A stretch of DNA of 35,701 nt, taken from Pseudomonadota bacterium. GTDB taxonomy: Bacteria; Pseudomonadota; Gammaproteobacteria; Pseudomonadales; Pseudomonadaceae. The DNA is taken from assembly GCA_023388335.1 (NCBI GenBank), contig JAEWGL010000236.1, positions 1 through 35,701 of the forward strand, written 5' to 3'. The notes under the pieces are model-generated. The model was given only the letters and a program-made list of their open reading frames with translations, did no database searches and had not been told where the DNA came from. Every line of letters begins with the position of its first letter. Position 1 is the stretch's first letter. This document shows positions 1-8,173 of this stretch, piece by piece. Both the position numbers and the translations under genes were made by a program.

Positions 1-61
<61 letters not shown>

Positions 62-71
62 TATTCGTCAG

Positions 72-108
72 AACAAACCCCGCCTGTTTGCAACAGGCGG
101 GGTTTGTT
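72..108 (+). terminator. Rho-independent terminator after the fMet tRNA
   Basis: An almost perfect 17-bp stem (72-88 with 92-108) and a three-base loop form from AACAAACCCCGCCTGTT and its complement. The GC-rich core is followed by TTTGTTG. It begins 11 bases after the tRNA CCA end, so it terminates the tRNA transcript. From here to about 330 I see no gene; the open frame on the opposite strand overlaps both tRNA and terminator and is not credible. Confidence 0.85.
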
Positions 109-338
109 GCATCTGGGCCATGGGAAACTACGCGAGCCCTGCTCTTCGGTCATCGCGCGCCATGTCTGGGCAATAGACGCCAGCTTCGCACAGCCGACTC
201 GCTCGCCCCCTGTTTCATGAAACTTCTTTAAGCAGGCAAGGCTACAGGCGCGGGCTACTATTGGGCCACGACTCCTCCCACAGGGATTGCCACTTGGCCG
301 CCTACCCTCTCCACCTCGCGCGTTGCTCGAGGTGACCG

Positions 339-2981
339 ATGAACGCCCCTTCGCCTGAAGAACCCACACCTGTCACCGCTGCCCTGCCGGTGGCCGTGCA
401 ACGATTACCCTGGCTTGAGCGACTGAGCAAGTACCGTCAACCCCTGATCCTGGTGCTGACCTTGGTGCTGTTTGCCATCGCGTTGGTTGCCTGTCGGCAC
501 CTGCTCAGCGAATTGGACATCTACGCCCTGCACGATGCCCTGCTCAGCGTTCCTTCTGGCGCAGTGGCCGCTGCCGTGCTGGCTACCGCGGTCGGTTTCC
601 TGATCCTGCTCGGCTACGAATGGTCCGCCAGCCGCTATGCTGCGGTGAAGCTATCGCCTGCCACCCTGGCCATGGGTGGCTTCAGCGCTTTCGCCATCGG
701 CAATGCCATCGGCCTGTCGATGCTGTCGGGCGGTTCGGTGCGCTATCGCCTCTATGCACGCCAGGGCCTGGGAGCTGCCGAAATTGCCCGCATGACGCTG
801 TTCGCCAGTCTCTCGCTGGGCTGCGCGCTGCCACCCCTGGCGGCGCTGGCAACACTCAGCGACTTGCCGGCCGCCGCCGCTGCCTTGCGCCTGCCGCCCG
901 TGCTGCTCGCGAGCATGTCGATCTGCGTACTGGTGATGGCGAGCGCACTGGCTTATGGTCTGTACCGCCGGCGCCTGCCGGAACAGCCGCTGGCCGACAG
1001 CCTGTTGGTCCGCTTCGGCCGACGCACACTGCGTCTGCCCGCCGCACGCCTGGTCGGCCTACAGCTACTGATCACCGCGCTGGACGTGGCCGCCGCGGCG
1101 ACCGTGCTGTACCTGCTGCTGCCCGAAGCGCCGCCCTTCGCTGCGTTTGTGCTGGTGTACCTGCTGGCCCTGGCGGCAGGGGTGCTCAGCCATGTGCCAG
1201 GCGGCGTAGGGGTGTTCGAAGCCGTGCTGCTGGCGGCGTTCGCCGATCAGCTCGGCGCCGCTCCGCTGGCTGCCGCGCTGTTGTTGTATCGCCTGATCTA
1301 CGTGGTGCTACCACTGTTGCTGGCGTGTGTACTGCTACTGGCCAACGAGGCGCGACGCCTGCTGTTTGCCCAGCAGGCCCTCAGGGCAGCCTCGGGACTG
1401 GCTGCACCGGTATTGGCGATCCTGGTGTTTCTGTCTGGCGTCGTGCTGCTGTTTTCCGGGGCGACGCCCGAGATCGACACGCGCCTGGAGCACCTGGGCT
1501 TTCTGGTTCCTCATCGACTTATCGATGCCTCGCACTTCGGCGCCAGCCTGATCGGGGTACTGTGCCTGCTACTGGCCCAGGGGCTGCGTCGTCGTCTCTC
1601 GGCGGCCTGGCTGCTGACCACCGTGTTGCTGCTGATCGGCGCCCTGCTCTCCCTGCTCAAGGGCTTCGACTGGGAAGAGGCCAGCCTGCTGACCTTCACT
1701 GCCTGCCTGCTGGCCCTGTTCCGCCGCTCGTTCTATCGGCCAAGCCGGCTGCTGGAATTGCCCTTCTCGCCGGTGTATGTGGTCGCCAGCGCCTGCGTCG
1801 TCGGCGCGTCGGTGTGGTTGCTGTTGTTCGCCTACCAGGATGTGCCCTACAGCCACGAGTTGTGGTGGCAGTTCACCCTGGACGCCGATGCGCCACGCGG
1901 CCTGCGTTCGGCACTGGGCAGCGCAGTGCTGCTGGTGATCGTGGCCCTGACCTGGTTGCTGCGTACCGCACGCCCGGTGATCCACCTGCCCGGCCCCGAC
2001 GAGTTGCAGCGCGCCCTGCAGATCCTGCTGGCCTCCGATCAGCCCGACGGCGGCCTGGCCCTGACTGGCGACAAGGCATTGTTGTTCCATCCCAAGGGCA
2101 CGGCCTTCCTCATGTATGCACGGCGTGGCCGCAGCCTGGTGGCCCTGTACGATCCAATCGGCCCGGCGCAGGAACGCGCCGAGATGATCTGGCAGTTCCG
2201 TGACCTGTGCGACGTCCATCACGCGCGCCCGGTGTTCTACCAAGTCCGCGCGCAAAACCTGCCGTTCTACATGGACATCGGCCTGACCGCGATCAAGCTG
2301 GGCGAGGAGGCGCGGGTCGATCTGCGACGCTTCGACCTGGAGGCCAAGGGCAAGGAGATGAAGGACCTGCGCTACACCTGGAACCGCGGCGGGCGCGACG
2401 GCCTGAGCCTGGAAATCCATGAGCCGGGCCAAGCGCCCCTGGACGCGCTCAAAGTGATCTCCGACGCCTGGCTCAGCGGCAAGAACGTGCGCGAAAAAGG
2501 CTTCTCGCTCGGCCGCTTCAGCCCAGAGTACCTGGCGCATTTCCGCATCGCCCTGGTGCGCTTCCAAGGTCGTCCGGTGGCCTTTGCCAACTTGCTGGAA
2601 ACCCACGGCCGTGAGCTGGCCAGCCTCGACCTCATGCGCGCCCATCCGCAGGCACCCAAGCTGACCATGGAGTTTTTGATGATCGGCCTGATCCTGCACT
2701 ACAAACACCACGATTTCGGGCGCTTCAGCCTGGGCATGGTGCCGCTCTCGGGGCTGCAGCCACGGCGGGGGGCACCCCTGACCCAGCGCCTGGGCTCGAT
2801 GGTGTTCCAGCGCGGCGAACAGCTCTACAACTTCCAGGGCCTGCGGCGCTTCAAGGACAAGTTCCAGCCGGACTGGGAGCCCCGCTACATGGCCGTGCCG
2901 GCCGGGCTCGACCCACTGGTGGCATTGGCCGACACCGCCGCCCTGATTGCCGGCGGCCTGACTGGACTGGTGAAACGCTGA
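339..2981 (+). CDS. mprF: Bifunctional aminoacyl-phosphatidylglycerol synthase/flippase MprF
   Basis: This 880-residue inner-membrane protein transfers an amino acid from aminoacyl-tRNA to phosphatidylglycerol and flips the product outward. That lowers envelope negative charge and raises resistance to cationic peptides. About 14 hydrophobic segments fill residues 30-545, including the flippase-domain motif PGGVGVFE near 287-294. The soluble C-terminal DUF2156 synthase domain runs from about 560 to 870, with the conserved FSLGMVPLSG stretch near 796. Length fits the family. The ATG has a GAGG Shine-Dalgarno at 329-332. In P. aeruginosa the orthologue makes alanyl-PG; whether Ala or Lys is used here cannot be read from sequence. 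The stop codon overlaps the next gene by one base (TGATG), so the pair is translationally coupled to a predicted hydrolase. Confidence 0.93.
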   Translation: MNAPSPEEPTPVTAALPVAVQRLPWLERLSKYRQPLILVLTLVLFAIALVACRHLLSELDIYALHDALLSVPSGAVAAAVLATAVGFLILLGYEWSASRYAAVKLSPATLAMGGFSAFAIGNAIGLSMLSGGSVRYRLYARQGLGAAEIARMTLFASLSLGCALPPLAALATLSDLPAAAAALRLPPVLLASMSICVLVMASALAYGLYRRRLPEQPLADSLLVRFGRRTLRLPAARLVGLQLLITALDVAAAATVLYLLLPEAPPFAAFVLVYLLALAAGVLSHVPGGVGVFEAVLLAAFADQLGAAPLAAALLLYRLIYVVLPLLLACVLLLANEARRLLFAQQALRAASGLAAPVLAILVFLSGVVLLFSGATPEIDTRLEHLGFLVPHRLIDASHFGASLIGVLCLLLAQGLRRRLSAAWLLTTVLLLIGALLSLLKGFDWEEASLLTFTACLLALFRRSFYRPSRLLELPFSPVYVVASACVVGASVWLLLFAYQDVPYSHELWWQFTLDADAPRGLRSALGSAVLLVIVALTWLLRTARPVIHLPGPDELQRALQILLASDQPDGGLALTGDKALLFHPKGTAFLMYARRGRSLVALYDPIGPAQERAEMIWQFRDLCDVHHARPVFYQVRAQNLPFYMDIGLTAIKLGEEARVDLRRFDLEAKGKEMKDLRYTWNRGGRDGLSLEIHEPGQAPLDALKVISDAWLSGKNVREKGFSLGRFSPEYLAHFRIALVRFQGRPVAFANLLETHGRELASLDLMRAHPQAPKLTMEFLMIGLILHYKHHDFGRFSLGMVPLSGLQPRRGAPLTQRLGSMVFQRGEQLYNFQGLRRFKDKFQPDWEPRYMAVPAGLDPLVALADTAALIAGGLTGLVKR

Positions 2982-4264
2982 TGACCCGACGCCACTGGCT
3001 GTACGTCCTGATCCCCCTACTGCTGGCCTTGCTGGCCGCGGCCTTCGGCTTCTGGCTGTGGACCCGGCCTGCACCGCAGGCACACCTGGAGCACCTGACC
3101 CTGGAAGATGGCAGCAACCTGATCCGCGTCACCCCAGGCACCCATGCCAAGGCTTGGGTCGCTATCGCGGTGGAGCAGACGCAGCGCTTGAGCGACCGGC
3201 AACTGCTCGATCTCAGCCAGGCGGGCGACGCCCAGTTGGTCCAACTGGAATTGCCGGCCGGCGATTGCCGCGTACGGCAGCAGGCGCTGCAGCAGGCGGT
3301 GGGACGGCTGTCGGCAGCACCGACACTGGTCGCTGGCATCGGCCCTGGCGCCAGCCTCGCCTGGGGCTGGCTGGCAGGGCAGAACAACGATCAGGCGCGG
3401 GCCATTTCGGTGGATTTCAAGCTGCAACAGCCCGGCTGCCCTGGCGCCTTGTCCAAGACCGCGGCGCATGGCCACTGGAGCGTAGCCTGGAACGACAACC
3501 CCGATGACGCCAGCGCTGCCTTCGTACGCGACCAACCCAACGCCGACACCAGCATCAGCGACTACGACATCCACCTCCCTCAGGTGCTCAAGGGTCAGTT
3601 GACCCAGGCTCTGGTGGGCCGTAACGGCAACGCCCTGGATATTCCGGTGGTGGAAGTGCCGGCCGGGCAGGCCACCGATACCGTCACCCTGTTCCTGTCC
3701 GGTGACGGCGGCTGGCGTGACCTGGACAGGGACGTCGCTGGCGAGATGGCCAAGCTCGGCTATCCGGTGGTCGGCATCGACACATTGCGCTATTACTGGC
3801 AGCACAAGACCCCGGAGCAGAGCGCCACCGACCTATCGGAACTGATGCAGCACTACCGTCAGAAATGGGGCACCAAGCGTTTCGTGCTCATCGGCTACTC
3901 CTTCGGCGCAGACGTCTTGCCAGCCATCTATAATCGGCTGCCGACAGAAGACCAGCAGCGGGTCGATGCCCTGATGCTGCTGGCCTTTGCGCGCAGCGGC
4001 AGCTTCGAGATCGAAGTCGAAGGATGGCTTGGCAATGCCGGCAAGGAAGCCCCCACCGGGCCGGAGATGGCCAAGCTGCCGGCACCCAAGGTGGTCTGCA
4101 TCTATGGCGAGGAAGAAAGCGACGAAAGCGGCTGCACCGAACACACCGCGGTGGGCGAACGCCTGAAGCTGCCAGGCGGCCACCACTTCGACGAGGATTA
4201 CCCGGCCTTGGCCAAGCGCCTGATCGGCGAGATCGAGATGCGCCAAGGAAGCCTCAAGCGGTAA
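2981..4264 (+). CDS. VirJ/AcvB-family periplasmic serine hydrolase, probable alanyl-PG hydrolase
   Basis: The 427-residue protein starts with an uncleaved-anchor or signal-type segment (residues 6-27, rich in Leu/Ala/Phe), so it should face the periplasm. The C-terminal half is an alpha/beta-hydrolase of the VirJ family. It shows SGDGGWRDLD at 240-249, the nucleophile elbow GYSFG with Ser307, and a likely catalytic His in GGHH (401-402). The N-terminal half (about 60-220) resembles the extra domain of AcvB-type proteins. In P. aeruginosa the gene directly after the alanyl-PG synthase encodes a periplasmic alanyl-PG hydrolase; the one-base overlap with mprF here supports the same role in lipid turnover. 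The substrate is inferred from this context. Its TAA stop lies at the edge of the tandem AAGCTGC repeats. Confidence 0.85.
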   Translation: MTRRHWLYVLIPLLLALLAAAFGFWLWTRPAPQAHLEHLTLEDGSNLIRVTPGTHAKAWVAIAVEQTQRLSDRQLLDLSQAGDAQLVQLELPAGDCRVRQQALQQAVGRLSAAPTLVAGIGPGASLAWGWLAGQNNDQARAISVDFKLQQPGCPGALSKTAAHGHWSVAWNDNPDDASAAFVRDQPNADTSISDYDIHLPQVLKGQLTQALVGRNGNALDIPVVEVPAGQATDTVTLFLSGDGGWRDLDRDVAGEMAKLGYPVVGIDTLRYYWQHKTPEQSATDLSELMQHYRQKWGTKRFVLIGYSFGADVLPAIYNRLPTEDQQRVDALMLLAFARSGSFEIEVEGWLGNAGKEAPTGPEMAKLPAPKVVCIYGEEESDESGCTEHTAVGERLKLPGGHHFDEDYPALAKRLIGEIEMRQGSLKR

Positions 4265-4290
4265 GCTGCAAGCTGCAAGCTGCAAGCTGC
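4263..4290 (+). repeat. Four tandem AAGCTGC heptamers
   Basis: AAGCTGC occurs at 4263-4269, 4270-4276, 4277-4283 and 4284-4290, followed by AAGAAGAAGC. The first copy begins inside the stop codon of the upstream hydrolase gene. The array forms the left arm of a large inverted repeat whose right arm is at 4329-4371. Confidence 0.9.
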
Positions 4291-4371
4291 AAGAAGAAGC
4301 AAAGCAAAAGCGTCCGGTGATCGCCTTCGCTTTTTCTTGCAGCTTGTAGCTTCAGCTTGCAGCTTGCAGCT
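4265..4371. terminator. Large imperfect inverted repeat between convergent genes
   Basis: The left arm (AGCTGC repeats, then AAGAAGAAGC, 4265-4300) is nearly complementary to the right arm at 4329-4371, which reads CTTGCAGCTTG-type repeats with one small insertion. An inner hairpin pairs AAAAGCG (4306-4312) with CGCTTTT (4328-4334). The structure lies exactly between the stops of two convergent genes (the hydrolase and kup), so a bidirectional terminator is the simplest role. A mobile intergenic repeat family is the alternative. Confidence 0.6.
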
Positions 4372-6269
4372 CAAATCTCCACCTGCGTCCCCAACTCGAT
4401 CACCCGGTTCAAGGGTAGATTGAAGAAGCGTAGGTTGCCGTTGGCGTTCTTCAGCAGGAAGGCAAACAAGCTTGCGCGCCAGCGGGCCATGCCCTCCAGG
4501 CGGGAGGCAATCACGGTCTCGCGGCTGAGGAAATAGGTGGTGCGCATGGGGCTGAAATCCAGCACGTCCAGCGGGCACAACGCCAATGCCGCAGGCACGT
4601 CCGGTTCGTCCATGAAGCCGAAGTGCAACAGCACGCGGTAAAAACCCTCACCCTGGTCATGCACCTCGAACCGTTCTTGCGCCGGCACTCTGGGCCGGTC
4701 CTCGCTGACCACAGTGAGCAGCACTACCTGGCAGTGCAACACCTGGTTGTGCAACAGATTGTGCAACAGTGCATGGGGCACCGCGTCGGCCCGTGCGGTG
4801 AGGAATACCGCCGTACCCTCCACCCGGTGCGGTGGCTGCACGCGAATGCTGTCGATGAACACCGGTAGCGGCAGGCTGCCTTCGTCGATGCGCTCGACCA
4901 GGATCTGCTTGCCGCGCTTCCAGGTGGTCATCAGCACGAACAGCACGGTGCCCGCCAGCACCGGAAAGGCGCCGCCTTGCACCACCTTGGGCACGTTGGC
5001 GGCAAAGAACAGGCCGTCGACCAACAAAAAGCCGAGCAGCACCGGCACCGCCAGCACGGGCGGCCACTTCCACAACAGCAGCATCACGCTCGACACCAGC
5101 AGCGTCGTCATCAACATGGTGCCGGTGACGGCCACACCGTAGGCCGATGCCAACGCGCCTGAAGACTCGAATCCCAAGACCAGCAGCACCACGCCGACCA
5201 TCAGCGACCAGTTCACCGCGCCGATGTAGATCTGTCCTTGCTCATCGCTGGAGGTGTGCTGGATGTGCATGCGCGGGATGTAGCCGAGCTGGATGGCCTG
5301 GCGCGTGAGGGAAAAGGCGCCGGAAATCACCGCCTGGGAGGCGATCACCGTGGCCAGCGTGGACAGCCCCACCAGCGGCAGCAGGGCCCAGCCTGGCGCC
5401 AGCAGGTAGAAAGGATTACGCGCGGCTTGCGGATCCTGCAGCAGCATCGCCCCCTGGCCGAAGTAGTTCAACACCAGCGCCGGCAGCACCAGTACGAACC
5501 AGGCCCGAGCGATCGGCTTGCGGCCGAAGTGGCCCATGTCGGCGTACAGCGCCTCGGCGCCCGTCAGCGCCAGCACTATCGCGCCGAGAATGGCCACGCC
5601 CATGCCGGGGTGAACGATAAAGAAGCGCACTGCCCATGCCGGGTTGAGCGCCTTGAGCACTTCCGGGCTCTGCGTGATGCCATGGATGCCGAGGGTGGCC
5701 AGGACCAGGAACCAGGCCACCATCACCGGTCCGAACAGAATACCGATGCGCGCGGTACCGTGTTTCTGGATCAGGAACAGCGCCACCAATACCACCACTG
5801 CGATCGGCACCACCCAGTGATCGATGCCTTCGAAGGCCAGGCCCATGCCCTCCACCGCCGAGAGCACGGAGATCGCCGGGGTGATCATGCTGTCGCCATA
5901 GAACAGCGCGGCACCGATCAGGCCACAGACCACCATCAGCACGCGCAGCCTCGGATAAGGCGCCGAGGCGCGCCCCGCCAGCGCGGTCAAAGCCATGATG
6001 CCGCCCTCGCCCTGGTTGTCGGCACGCAGGATGAACATCATGTACTTGATCGAGACCACCCAGATCAACGACCAGAGGATCAACGCGAGGATGCCCAGGA
6101 CTCCGTCATGGGTGACCGGCACGCCATAACCACCGGAAAAGACTTCCTTGAGGGTGTACAAGGGGCTGGTGCCGATGTCGCCGTAGACCACCCCAACGGC
6201 TGCTACCAGCAGGCTCAACGGCTTCGCCACGCGATCCGCGCCAGCGGCCTGACCACTTGCCTGAACCAT
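4371..6269 (-). CDS. kup: Low-affinity potassium transporter Kup
   Basis: This is a 632-residue KUP/HAK/KT-family K+:H+ symporter of the inner membrane. About 12 hydrophobic segments occupy residues 18-450, and a hydrophilic C-terminal domain of about 180 residues follows. The family signature GDIGTSPLY is at residues 30-38, followed by the conserved RADNQGEGGI stretch near 82-91. Length matches the family (about 620-630). The ATG at 6269 is preceded by GGGAG. It is transcribed divergently from rimO across a roughly 295-base spacer and converges on the mprF operon. Confidence 0.95.
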   Translation of the reverse strand: MVQASGQAAGADRVAKPLSLLVAAVGVVYGDIGTSPLYTLKEVFSGGYGVPVTHDGVLGILALILWSLIWVVSIKYMMFILRADNQGEGGIMALTALAGRASAPYPRLRVLMVVCGLIGAALFYGDSMITPAISVLSAVEGMGLAFEGIDHWVVPIAVVVLVALFLIQKHGTARIGILFGPVMVAWFLVLATLGIHGITQSPEVLKALNPAWAVRFFIVHPGMGVAILGAIVLALTGAEALYADMGHFGRKPIARAWFVLVLPALVLNYFGQGAMLLQDPQAARNPFYLLAPGWALLPLVGLSTLATVIASQAVISGAFSLTRQAIQLGYIPRMHIQHTSSDEQGQIYIGAVNWSLMVGVVLLVLGFESSGALASAYGVAVTGTMLMTTLLVSSVMLLLWKWPPVLAVPVLLGFLLVDGLFFAANVPKVVQGGAFPVLAGTVLFVLMTTWKRGKQILVERIDEGSLPLPVFIDSIRVQPPHRVEGTAVFLTARADAVPHALLHNLLHNQVLHCQVVLLTVVSEDRPRVPAQERFEVHDQGEGFYRVLLHFGFMDEPDVPAALALCPLDVLDFSPMRTTYFLSRETVIASRLEGMARWRASLFAFLLKNANGNLRFFNLPLNRVIELGTQVEI

Positions 6270-6444
6270 CGACCACTCCCACGAACGGCCCGCAGAGCCG
6301 AAAAGATAGCTACCAGACCGCGATCAGGCGCGACGACTGCCTGCCGAGCGAATTGCAGACGCAGCCAAAACGACGCGGATGCCGCTGGACAAGCACCCGC
6401 AGCCGACGCCGCGAAGCATAGCGCAGCGTTCGTCGCTTTTGTGC

Positions 6445-6473
6445 TGGTCAAGAGACTTTGCGCTCGCTAGAAT
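6445..6473 (+). promoter_or_regulatory. Candidate sigma70 promoter for rimO
   Basis: TGGTCA (6445-6450) and TAGAAT (6468-6473) are separated by 17 bases and lie about 90 bases before the rimO start. The -10 differs from consensus at one position and the -35 at two. It is the best match in the kup-rimO spacer. Confidence 0.4.
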
Positions 6474-6564
6474 TGCGCACTTTTTGATCAGAGGCGCGCA
6501 AAGCGCCCGTCAGGACTGCCCCGTCATCGACACCGGGCAGCCTTATTCGATACCGAGGTTAGTC

Positions 6565-7902
6565 ATGTCCACCACCCCTACGTCCGCCACGCCAAAGGTA
6601 GGATTCGTATCACTTGGTTGCCCCAAGGCCCTGGTCGATTCCGAGCGCATCCTCACCCAGCTGCGCATGGAAGGCTACGAAGTCGTGCCCACCTATGAGG
6701 ACGCCGATGTCGTGGTGGTCAACACCTGCGGCTTCATCGACAGCGCCAAGGCCGAATCCCTCGAAGTGATCGGTGAAGCCATCAAGGAAAACGGCAAGGT
6801 CATCGTCACCGGCTGCATGGGCGTCGAGGAAGGCAGCATCCGCGATGTGCACCCAAGCGTGCTGTCGGTCACTGGCCCCCAGCAGTACGAGCAGGTGGTC
6901 AACGCCGTCCACGAAGTCGTGCCGCCGCGCCAGGACCACAATCCGCTGATCGACCTGGTGCCGCCCCAGGGCATCAAGCTGACCCCGCGCCACTACGCCT
7001 ACCTGAAGATTTCCGAAGGCTGCAACCACAGCTGCAGCTTCTGCATCATCCCGTCCATGCGCGGCAAGCTGGTCAGTCGCCCGGTCGGCGAAGTGCTGAG
7101 CGAGGCCGAGCGCCTGGTCAAGGCTGGGGTCAAGGAGATCCTGGTGATCTCCCAGGACACCAGCGCCTACGGCGTCGATGTGAAGTACAAGACTGACTTC
7201 TGGAACGGCCGCCCGGTCAAGACCCGTATGCTCGAGCTGTGCGAAGCCTTGAGTAGCCTGGGCGCGTGGGTGCGCTTGCATTATGTCTACCCGTACCCGA
7301 ACGTCGACGACGTGATCCCGTTGATGGCCGCCGGCAAGGTTCTGCCGTACCTGGACATCCCCTTCCAGCACGCCAGTCCCAAAGTGCTCAAGTCCATGAA
7401 GCGCCCTGCTTTCGAGGACAAGACCCTGGCGCGGATCAAGAAATGGCGCGAGCAGTGCCCTGAACTGATCATCCGCTCCACCTTCATCGTCGGCTTTCCC
7501 GGCGAGACCGAAGAAGACTTCCAGTACCTGCTGGACTGGCTCAGCGAGGCCCAGCTGGACCGCGTCGGTTGCTTCCAGTACTCGCCGGTCGAAGGCGCCC
7601 CGGCCAATGACCTGGGCCTGGCCGAGGTGCCGGACGACATCAAGCAGGATCGCTGGGACCGCTTCATGGCCCACCAGCAGGCGATCAGTGCTGCGCGCCT
7701 GCAACAGCGCGTCGGCAAGGAAATCGAGGTGTTGATCGACGAGGTCGAGGAGCAGGGTTCGGTCGGTCGCAGTTTCTTCGACGCACCAGAAATCGACGGC
7801 AGCGTGTTCATCGACGGCAATCATGGCTTCAAGCCGGGCGACAAGGTGCGCTGCCGGGTCGTCGATGCCGACGAATACGACCTCTGGGCCGAACCTGTCT
7901 GA
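6565..7902 (+). CDS. rimO: Ribosomal protein uS12 methylthiotransferase RimO
   Basis: A radical-SAM enzyme of 445 residues that adds a methylthio group to an Asp of ribosomal protein S12. The N-terminal UPF0004 domain carries the auxiliary-cluster cysteines C19 (SLGCPKALVDSE), C55 (NTCGFID) and C84 (TGCMG). The radical-SAM cluster is CNHSCSFC (C153, C157, C160), and a C-terminal TRAM domain starts near 375. The SLGCPKALVDSE motif separates RimO from MiaB. I chose ATG 6565 because GAGG lies at 6555-6558 and the protein then begins ten residues before the conserved KVGFVSLGC; the frame is open 62 codons upstream but that part is not conserved-looking. Confidence 0.96.
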   Translation: MSTTPTSATPKVGFVSLGCPKALVDSERILTQLRMEGYEVVPTYEDADVVVVNTCGFIDSAKAESLEVIGEAIKENGKVIVTGCMGVEEGSIRDVHPSVLSVTGPQQYEQVVNAVHEVVPPRQDHNPLIDLVPPQGIKLTPRHYAYLKISEGCNHSCSFCIIPSMRGKLVSRPVGEVLSEAERLVKAGVKEILVISQDTSAYGVDVKYKTDFWNGRPVKTRMLELCEALSSLGAWVRLHYVYPYPNVDDVIPLMAAGKVLPYLDIPFQHASPKVLKSMKRPAFEDKTLARIKKWREQCPELIIRSTFIVGFPGETEEDFQYLLDWLSEAQLDRVGCFQYSPVEGAPANDLGLAEVPDDIKQDRWDRFMAHQQAISAARLQQRVGKEIEVLIDEVEEQGSVGRSFFDAPEIDGSVFIDGNHGFKPGDKVRCRVVDADEYDLWAEPV

Positions 7903-7909
7903 GGCTGTG

Positions 7910-7965
7910 CTTGTCTTGGCGCTTGTGGCGCTCGATCTCTTGAGCGCCGCAAAACCCAAGACAAG
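7910..7965 (+). terminator. Two-arm hairpin downstream of rimO
   Basis: An outer 10-bp arm CTTGTCTTGG (7910-7919) pairs with CCAAGACAAG (7956-7965). An inner 7-bp arm GGCGCTC (7927-7933) pairs with GAGCGCC (7942-7948). It starts eight bases after the rimO stop. There is no clean T-tract, so it may be a terminator, an RNA-stabilising 3' structure or a small repeat element. Confidence 0.55.
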
Positions 7966-8134
7966 CGCCGCGCAAATGATTGTCTTTAAAGCCTGCCAAG
8001 GTTGCTTGAGGCTAATTCCTACAAAATCCTCGGACCGAGGTGAAGGACGCCGTCGCTGCCATCTGAAAATGCCGGAAAAACCGATAAAGTGCCGAAACCG
8101 CTCAGGTTAGCGGCCTCAAAGCAGCGCGGGCAGG

Positions 8135-8140
8135 TACAAT
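8135..8140 (+). promoter_or_regulatory. Possible -10 element (TACAAT) before the S4-domain gene
   Basis: TACAAT lies 33 bases before the ATG at 8174 and would give a leader of about 27 bases. I see no convincing -35 at the right distance, so this is a weak call. Confidence 0.25.
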
Positions 8141-8173
8141 GGGCACCTTATCCCCTGCACTGCGACCATCCCC

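Noticed and set aside
1569..3083. 504-codon open frame on the minus strand inside mprF
   Set aside because: It is a shadow of high-GC codon usage opposite a well-recognised gene; the sequence is Gln/Ala/His-rich without any domain.
5238..6470. 410-codon open frame on the plus strand opposite kup
   Set aside because: Low-complexity Arg/His/Gln composition typical of an antisense shadow; kup is certain.
6610..7959. 449-codon open frame on the minus strand opposite rimO
   Set aside because: Antisense shadow of rimO with no recognisable motif.
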